Of a DNA stretch of 27,814 bases, positions 23,355 through 27,814 are shown piece by piece. The stretch covers positions 1 through 27,814 of the forward strand of contig URJL01000027.1 in NCBI GenBank assembly GCA_900548115.1, written 5' to 3'. Below the pieces are notes generated by a model, which was given only the letters and a program-made list of their open reading frames with translations, had not been told where the DNA came from and ran no database searches. The position numbers and the translations under genes are program-made. Source of the stretch: an uncultured Eubacteriales bacterium (GTDB lineage Bacteria; Bacillota; Clostridia; Oscillospirales; CAG-382). Position 1 is the stretch's first letter; each line of letters begins with the position of its first letter.

Positions 23355-25034
23355 GTGACAGAGCAAGTAAGAAAAAATCAAAAACGCGCCGCGGCACTGC
23401 TGCTCTTCGCCGCACTGTGTACGGGACTTTTTTCCTGTGCCGCAAAAGAATCCGATGAGAACAAAGACGGCGAAAACAGCGTAAACGAAGAAAATGCCGC
23501 GACCGTTTCCGACGATGGCACGGCACAGGACGAAGCGGGAAAGACGGCGGCGGAGGAAAGTCAAAGCGATGCGGTTTGGTTTGTGAAGGGTGAAAACGGT
23601 TATTCTCTGTTTGACAGCCGCACCCAAAAAAGCACGGAGATCGACGTCCCGGAGGAAGGAATCGACGAGCATTTTCTTACAGCGGACGGAAATACGGTCG
23701 TTTGGTATACAAGCGGAGAGTCGCTTTACCGCCTGAAGCGGGACGGATCGGAGGGCGGAGCGGTCAAGCTTTGCGACAGCGTCGGAGATGTTCTTTATTT
23801 CCCCGAGGATTTCGTGATTTATCGTGACATCCAAAGCAACGAACTGTACGCGGGAAGCGTGTACGCTCCCGAACTTGTCGACCGCGATGTGCGTCGTTAT
23901 TGTATGAATGCCATTCGAAGCGCCGAGGTCATTGCTTACGAAAAACGGGACGGCGGCTCTTATATCAAAAAAAGCGGAGCACAGCCCGAGCTTGTCTGCA
24001 CGGATCCCGCACGAATTCGGACGGTCGTTTCCGACGGAAGCGTCGTGTATACCGCGGACGGAAGCGAGGGAGATCTTGTTCGGTATTACGGAAACGGAAG
24101 AGAAGAGGTTCTGTATGCGGGCGCGGGCGATCAACAGCTTGAGGAACTTCTGTATTTTACCGATGATTTTTCCGAGTATACTTTCGAGACCGACGACGAA
24201 AGCCTTTACCGGGTGAAGAACGGCGAGAGAACGCTCATCGCGAGCGGCCCGCTCGAAGTCGAGACCGATGCCGACGACGGAACGTTTTTCTATAAAACTT
24301 TCCCGTACGGAAACGAAGATATCGTCGATCTTTATTTCTTCGACGGCGAAAAAGCGAATTTCGCTTTCGGATTCTGCCGTTCGATTGACGAGGAAGAAAA
24401 ACTCACCGTCGGTGATACGACCGTTACCGTGTACAGCCGCAGTGTGACTGAGGACGAAGAGGGAGACAACAACATCGTTTTGTCGGACGGAAAGAGCGTT
24501 TTCTCGTTTGCCTGCGACGATTATTGCGATGCTTTTGCAAGCGGGGACATGGTTTATATCTGCGACCGAAGCGGCGTTTTTGCGGTGTCGTATCGTGACG
24601 GAGTTTTCAGCTCGCCCGAGCGCACCGCGGATTTTCCGACCCGCGCGAAAAGTGCGGACTTCCTCGGAACGGCGGACGGAAAGCTGCTTACGGTAATGTC
24701 GGATGAAAACGGCTGTGTACTTTTTGCCGACGAGGAAAAAATTGGCGAGTTCGCTCATATCTATGAAGACGAGACAACAAAGAACGCCGTGTATTTTGCC
24801 ACATACGACGAAAAGGAGGGCAGCTGTCTTTACCGCTGCGACGGAAAGGGTCTTCAAAAGCTCCTGTCCGCCGTCGCCGACCACGACCTTGAAAGCGACA
24901 AAGACACGCTTTATTGTATCGCGGACGCGAATGAAAACGGCGTCGGCACGCTGTATCGAATTGTCGACGGACAGGAACCGCAGGCGGTTTTAAAGGACGT
25001 AAGACGGTTTGAAACGGCAAAGATCGAAAAATAA
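23355..25034 (+). CDS. Propeller-like lipoprotein, paralogue of the preceding protein
   Basis: The 559-residue product begins at GTG 23355 (GGGGGAGA lies just upstream) with a basic start, a hydrophobic run and lipobox GLFSC, Cys 28. An Asp/Glu/Asn-rich linker (about 30-70) follows. The rest matches the outer part of the upstream protein in pattern: DFSEYTFETDDESLYRV against DLSEFYFLDEDRELCVQ, and SCLYRCDGKGLQKLL against GELYRFDGKESALVL near the C-terminus. So the same fold is lipid-anchored here instead of TM-anchored. No enzymatic motif is visible. A strong terminator follows 26 nt after the stop. Confidence 0.8.
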   Translation: MTEQVRKNQKRAAALLLFAALCTGLFSCAAKESDENKDGENSVNEENAATVSDDGTAQDEAGKTAAEESQSDAVWFVKGENGYSLFDSRTQKSTEIDVPEEGIDEHFLTADGNTVVWYTSGESLYRLKRDGSEGGAVKLCDSVGDVLYFPEDFVIYRDIQSNELYAGSVYAPELVDRDVRRYCMNAIRSAEVIAYEKRDGGSYIKKSGAQPELVCTDPARIRTVVSDGSVVYTADGSEGDLVRYYGNGREEVLYAGAGDQQLEELLYFTDDFSEYTFETDDESLYRVKNGERTLIASGPLEVETDADDGTFFYKTFPYGNEDIVDLYFFDGEKANFAFGFCRSIDEEEKLTVGDTTVTVYSRSVTEDEEGDNNIVLSDGKSVFSFACDDYCDAFASGDMVYICDRSGVFAVSYRDGVFSSPERTADFPTRAKSADFLGTADGKLLTVMSDENGCVLFADEEKIGEFAHIYEDETTKNAVYFATYDEKEGSCLYRCDGKGLQKLLSAVADHDLESDKDTLYCIADANENGVGTLYRIVDGQEPQAVLKDVRRFETAKIEK

Positions 25035-25060
25035 AGGCAAATTGAAGAAGTAACATAAAG

Positions 25061-25093
25061 GGGGCGAACCGTTTCGGTTCGCCCCGCCTTTTT
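25061..25093 (+). terminator. Intrinsic terminator of the envelope locus
   Basis: GGGGCGAACC (25061-25070), loop GTTTC and GGTTCGCCCC (25076-25085) form a perfect 10-bp stem followed by GCC and five T. It lies 26 nt after the stop of the propeller-like lipoprotein gene. Confidence 0.9.
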
Positions 25094-25374
25094 GCATCCG
25101 GGTGCCGCACACCGTATCCGCCTATTTTCATGGGGCGCGGATACTTTTTTAACGACAGCCGTTTTGCTTCGGCTGCCTGTTTGGTCTTTACGCAAATTTT
25201 CTCTGTCGTAAAGCGTGACCGCAATGAGAGAAAAGTGCAAACATTCGATTTTGATTGAGCGTGACGGGTTTGCACAATAGGGGATTCTTAAGGGCACAGC
25301 CCTTAAGTTCACTTTTCTGTTTGGTACTTTTTCTTTTTTGAAGAAAAAGAAAAAGTACGGGAACACAAAAGAAT
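25094..25374. repeat. Gene-free patch of consecutive inverted repeats
   Basis: No coding frame is credible here. Successive inverted repeats are GTATCCGC/GCGGATAC (25114-25121 with 25137-25144, then six T), CAGCCG/CGGCTG (25156-25175), GTGCAAAC/GTTTGCAC (25235-25242 with 25268-25275), CTTAAGGGC/GCCCTTAAG (25287-25307), and a perfect 15-bp A/T-rich pair (25324-25338 with 25344-25358). It lies exactly between the host locus and the prophage lysis genes. The last two hairpins resemble repeat sequences common in gut Clostridia, from memory. Confidence 0.6.
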
Positions 25375-25410
25375 GCAGAGCGAACCGAAGGGTTCGCTCT
25401 GCGTCTTTTT
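25375..25410. terminator. Terminator hairpin after the prophage lysis genes
   Basis: GCAGAGCGAACC (25375-25386), loop GAAG and GGTTCGCTCTGC (25391-25402) form a perfect 12-bp stem. The plus-strand tail is GTCTTTTT and the minus-strand tail is ATTCTTTTG. It most likely ends the minus-strand holin transcript, directly after its stop codon. The AGCGAACC core is shared with the terminator at 25061. Confidence 0.8.
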
Positions 25411-25871
25411 CACTTTTCGGATTCGGACTTTTCGTCCCGCTCGGCTCGTTTTTCAACGTTTTGTTTCAAACGTCCCGTCACAGCTTTGATAAACCCCGGC
25501 ACGGGAACGCCGATCTTGTCCAAATTTTCGAGAACGCTCAGAATTTCGTTCAGGATCAGCCAAATGGTGACGAGAAGCCCGAAAAAGCAGACGTTCCCCG
25601 GAAATCCCGCCCCGTCGAGCGCCGAGGAACAGATATAGTCGATCCCGATGCCCGCCGCGACAGCGAACATATAGCAAAGCTTTTTGAGAATTCCGCGAAA
25701 GCCGACCTTGCTCGAAAGCTCGCCCTTCAGATAAGCGCTTGCCATGCCGGTGATATAATCCGCCGCCATGAAAAGAATAAGAGCCAGAATCGGCACGGCA
25801 ATGACCTTGCTGTATGCCGCGATTGCCGCAAGCAGAGCGGCGAGAGTTGTTTTGAACAAAGTTTCGTTCAT
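25410..25871 (-). CDS. Phage holin (Phage_holin_4_1 type)
   Basis: The 153-residue product has three or four hydrophobic segments (LAALLAAIAAYSKVIAVPIL; LFMAADYITGMASAYL; YMFAVAAGIGIDYI; FFGLLVTIWLILNEIL) and the ADYITGMASAY and GILKKLCYM motifs of toxin-secretion/phage-lysis holins, plus a charged C-terminus (KRAERDEKSESEK). Holins permeabilise the cytoplasmic membrane to time lysis. I chose ATG 25871, since AAGGAG lies 8 nt upstream and the family begins here. It is the last gene of the minus-strand lysis cassette. Confidence 0.9.
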   Translation of the reverse strand: MNETLFKTTLAALLAAIAAYSKVIAVPILALILFMAADYITGMASAYLKGELSSKVGFRGILKKLCYMFAVAAGIGIDYICSSALDGAGFPGNVCFFGLLVTIWLILNEILSVLENLDKIGVPVPGFIKAVTGRLKQNVEKRAERDEKSESEK

Positions 25872-25876
25872 TCCTT

Positions 25877-26461
25877 TCACTCCTTTTTGATTTTTTGATG
25901 ATACCGCGAAAAAATGGTTCGTAAAAAGTCCGGCACGGCGGGAATCTCTCCCGACAGCACCTTCTCCCAATGAACGGCGTTTTCGGGTGTCGTAACACCG
26001 TCGTCGATCATCGTCTGTACGGTGTCGTCGTCGGACGAAGGCTCGGGCGCGGCGTAATTTCCGATACGGTTCGGAATATTCGTAAATTCCGAAATATCCT
26101 CGCTTTCGGAGGAATAGCCCGCGGGACGTATTTCAAGATGCGTGTGTGCGCCGAACGCTCTGCCCGTTGATCCCATCGTTCCGAGCTTGTCGCCGCGCGC
26201 GACGCGCACTCCGTTTTCCACGGCGAAGGACGCAAGATGACCGTAATAGATACGCCGCCCGTCGGGCAAAAGCTCGCGGACATATTTTCCGAAGCCGTCT
26301 TTTTCGAAAAGCGTGTAAACGGTTCCGTCCGCGATCGCATAGACCGCCGCATCGTCCTTTCCCACAAGATCAATCCCCTTGTGGTATTCCTTTACGCCGC
26401 CGATCGTTCGTTCGCCGCGCGGGCTTGTGACGGAAAATCTTCCGCGAAAACAAGACAGCAT
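25877..26461 (-). CDS. Phage M23 family peptidoglycan endopeptidase (endolysin)
   Basis: The 194-residue product is an M23 metallopeptidase with zinc ligands H27 and D31 (HKGID) and H108 in HTHLEIR (H106-x-H108), plus the conserved H75 (YYGHLAS). It hydrolyses peptide cross-links of the cell wall. The C-terminal part (DDGVTTPENAVHWEKVLSGE) resembles the short helical module seen at the ends of clostridial endolysins. AAGGAG precedes ATG 26461 by about 8 nt. No signal peptide is present, which fits release through the adjacent holin (5 nt apart). Confidence 0.9.
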   Translation of the reverse strand: MLSCFRGRFSVTSPRGERTIGGVKEYHKGIDLVGKDDAAVYAIADGTVYTLFEKDGFGKYVRELLPDGRRIYYGHLASFAVENGVRVARGDKLGTMGSTGRAFGAHTHLEIRPAGYSSESEDISEFTNIPNRIGNYAAPEPSSDDDTVQTMIDDGVTTPENAVHWEKVLSGEIPAVPDFLRTIFSRYHQKIKKE

Positions 26462-26496
26462 AAAATCACTCCTTTATAAAGTTAAAGTTTATTCGA

Positions 26497-26526
26497 TCGG
26501 GAAAGGGCGAAAATGCCCTTTCCCGA
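26497..26526. other. Perfect 12-bp inverted repeat between lysis genes
   Basis: TCGGGAAAGGGC (26497-26508), loop GAAAAT and GCCCTTTCCCGA (26515-26526) lie in the 77-nt gap between the protease and endopeptidase genes. On the minus strand it is not followed by a T tract (TCGAATAAAC), so it may be an mRNA-stabilising or weak terminator hairpin that lowers downstream expression. Confidence 0.8.
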
Positions 26527-26538
26527 CCGCGCATTTGT

Positions 26539-27390
26539 TCAGCGGTGCATCCGCTCAAGGATCGCTGCCATCTGCGCGCGGGTCAAAGGCTCGTCGGGAT
26601 GAAACGTTCCGTCGGGAAAGCCCTGCATTTCGCCGCGCTCCACCGCGCCTTCGATGGCTTTTTTTGCCCAATGCGTGTCGGGCAGATCGGAAAAATCGGA
26701 AAAGTTCGTTTCTTCGTTCGGTATCAATCCCCAAACCTCCTCAAAATCATCGAATTTTTTCCCCGTAACATAGGGAGTGTTGTTCTTTCCCCAGCTGTTG
26801 ACGCAAGAAAAGCCCGTTGTGCCATATCGATAGCACGCAAGGGCATGATAGCCGTCGCCGAGAAAGGGTGCGATTTTGTTCATGCGCAGGTTGACAAAAA
26901 GCGGAATGCCGCAGCGCACCATAAACGCCTTTGCCTCTTCTTTCGTTAAAATCCGCACATAGCCCGCCACGAGCTTTTGCGAAAGCGCCCCGACGTGCGG
27001 AAAAGCTTCCTCAAATGCACGGATGACGTCGGGCGCTTCGGAGGTGTTTTCCCAAACCGTGTCGGGAACATCTCCCCATTTTGCCGCTTTTTTCGGCACA
27101 TCGCGCATGATCTCGCCCGCCCCCTTGTAGTCGGTCTCGCGCCGATTCCCGTAAAGAAAACCCGCCGAGAAGGAAAGCTCCTCCCCATACAGCTTATGCG
27201 AAATGCACGAAAGAATCGTCGCCATTGCGTGCGCCGTACAGGAATTGACCTGTCCCTGATCGCGTATTCGCTCGGGAATGTAACACGAAAAGGAACTCGG
27301 AAGATTCGCCCCGCCCGCCGGCATATCCATACAGCGCGAAAGGCGAAAATCCCGCGCGTCTTCGGGGCTGGGAAGCGCGCCGCCGATCAT
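26539..27390 (-). CDS. Prophage papain-like C1 family peptidase with C-terminal SLH domain
   Basis: The 283-residue product has the C1 core: Gln45 oxyanion and Cys51 nucleophile (RDQGQVNSCTAHAMAT), the His region (GYHALACYRYG) and the Asn region (CVNSWG). The C-terminal 50 residues (about 232-283) are an S-layer homology domain (HWAKKAIEGAVERGEMQGFP, then DGTFHPDEPLTRAQMAAILE). It lacks the long inhibitory propeptide of eukaryotic papains and any signal peptide. It probably cleaves protein at the cell surface after release or from the virion. It overlaps the preceding small gene by ATGA. Confidence 0.88.
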   Translation of the reverse strand: MIGGALPSPEDARDFRLSRCMDMPAGGANLPSSFSCYIPERIRDQGQVNSCTAHAMATILSCISHKLYGEELSFSAGFLYGNRRETDYKGAGEIMRDVPKKAAKWGDVPDTVWENTSEAPDVIRAFEEAFPHVGALSQKLVAGYVRILTKEEAKAFMVRCGIPLFVNLRMNKIAPFLGDGYHALACYRYGTTGFSCVNSWGKNNTPYVTGKKFDDFEEVWGLIPNEETNFSDFSDLPDTHWAKKAIEGAVERGEMQGFPDGTFHPDEPLTRAQMAAILERMHR

Positions 27391-27560
27391 GATCTTTCCT
27401 CTTCCACGGCAAGAATATTTTCGTATTCCTCGACCGTGATTTCATGATACCGTTCGGGGCTGTCGCCTTTTCCCAAGGCAATGATTTTTCCGTATACTTC
27501 GCCGTCGGTTAGGATTTTCCCTTCGTCGGCGGTCAGCATGATATAATTTTCTTGTTTCAT
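27387..27560 (-). CDS. Small prophage protein downstream of the tail gene
   Basis: The 57-residue acidic product (YIMLTADEGKILTDGEVYGK; YHEITVEEYENILAVEEE) resembles short proteins often encoded next to tail-fibre genes in clostridial prophages. I cannot name a family. I chose ATG 27560 because AAAGGAG lies 8 nt upstream; an upstream in-frame start at 27581 lies before that site. It overlaps the C1 peptidase start by 4 nt. Confidence 0.7.
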   Translation of the reverse strand: MKQENYIMLTADEGKILTDGEVYGKIIALGKGDSPERYHEITVEEYENILAVEEERS

Positions 27561-27590
27561 TTTGAATGCTCCTTTCGTCACGAAATTTCG

Positions 27591-27814
27591 TTATGAGAAT
27601 GCGATCGTCCAGCCCGCCGCAATTGCCGCGTCGTACTGCCCTTTTGCCGTCGTGTCGGCTTGTATCTTCGCCTGTGCCGCCGTCGGAAAAGTAATGCTCT
27701 TCCCCGCCGCAACGGACGAATCCTTCGACAGCGCCGTCAGAATCGACGTGAGCGATTCAATCGTGAGTTTTGTCGACCAATGAAGATCAAAGCCCGTGTT
27801 TTGAATCGTTCCCG
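27591..27814 (-). CDS. Phage tail or receptor-binding protein, C-terminal part
   Basis: A minus-strand frame open from the window edge ends in TAA at 27591-27593, giving 73 residues. The sequence LTSILTALSKDSSV, then KSITFPTAAQAKIQADTTAK and AAIAAGWTIAFS, is typical of the last repeat of clostridial phage tail/receptor-binding proteins. Its N-terminus lies beyond the window, so full size and host-range domain are unknown. It heads the late cassette seen here. Confidence 0.75.
   Translation of the reverse strand, partial: GTIQNTGFDLHWSTKLTIESLTSILTALSKDSSVAAGKSITFPTAAQAKIQADTTAKGQYDAAIAAGWTIAFS

Noticed and set aside
23286..24884. 532-codon minus-strand open frame
   Set aside because: It is antisense to the propeller-like lipoprotein gene, which has a lipobox, a ribosome site and a paralogue; high-GC coding bias explains the open antisense frame.
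25094..25374. tRNA or CRISPR repeats
   Set aside because: The inverted repeats differ from each other and are not regularly spaced; no tRNA cloverleaf or GGTTCRANYCC T-arm could be found.

Overview
The window looks like a chromosomal segment of a spore-former-like Clostridia bacterium, probably a gut Oscillospirales or Christensenellales relative. This rests on a DUF1385/YqhQ-prmC pair, a ThiI without a rhodanese domain, a YtvI-like AI-2E permease, DUF6323/DUF6179-type proteins, sigma-A promoters with strong AGGAGG-type ribosome sites, and a clostridial-type prophage lysis module. The family names come from recognising motifs by eye; no database search was run.

Layout. 1-1948 (minus): the 5' part of an exported protein with its own strong promoter, then an AI-2E-family permease. 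2010-5950 (plus): homoserine dehydrogenase, then a tightly overlapping cluster of yqhQ (DUF1385), prmC and a Cys-rich Qnr-like pentapeptide-repeat protein. 5940-8617: a LacI regulator divergent from a TIM-barrel amidohydrolase, and a convergent AraC-type regulator. 8689-15354 (minus): a long run of co-directional genes comprising a YfcE-type phosphoesterase, a small membrane protein, thiI, a CinA C-terminal amidohydrolase, a METTL25-like methyltransferase, the DUF6323/DUF6179-like pair and flavodiiron protein fprA. 15374-16550 (plus): three small conserved-looking proteins of unknown function behind one promoter. 16569-19912 (minus): trpS with a long, potentially structured leader, a TagO/WecA-type transferase and a lipoprotein. 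20113-25093 (plus): an envelope locus behind a near-consensus promoter. It holds a secreted fusion of a copper-amine-oxidase-N domain with a parvulin isomerase, a zinc-ribbon/TM/propeller-like protein and a paralogous propeller-like lipoprotein, and ends in a textbook terminator. 25094-25374 is a gene-free patch full of inverted repeats. 25410-27814 (minus) is the late end of a prophage: the tail-protein C-terminus, a small protein, a papain-like C1 protease with an SLH domain, an M23 endopeptidase and a holin.

How the parts relate. The 20-25 kb locus and the TagO transferase point to cell-envelope assembly. hom, trpS, thiI, prmC and cinA are housekeeping metabolism, translation and repair. 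fprA protects an anaerobe from oxygen or NO. The most notable items are the possible structured RNA ahead of trpS, an intrinsic-terminator-like hairpin inside the pentapeptide gene at a convergent gene junction, the paired propeller proteins with exchanged N-terminal anchors, the three-gene cassette of unknown small proteins, and the phage-encoded C1 protease-SLH fusion. No tRNA, rRNA, CRISPR array or transposase was seen.
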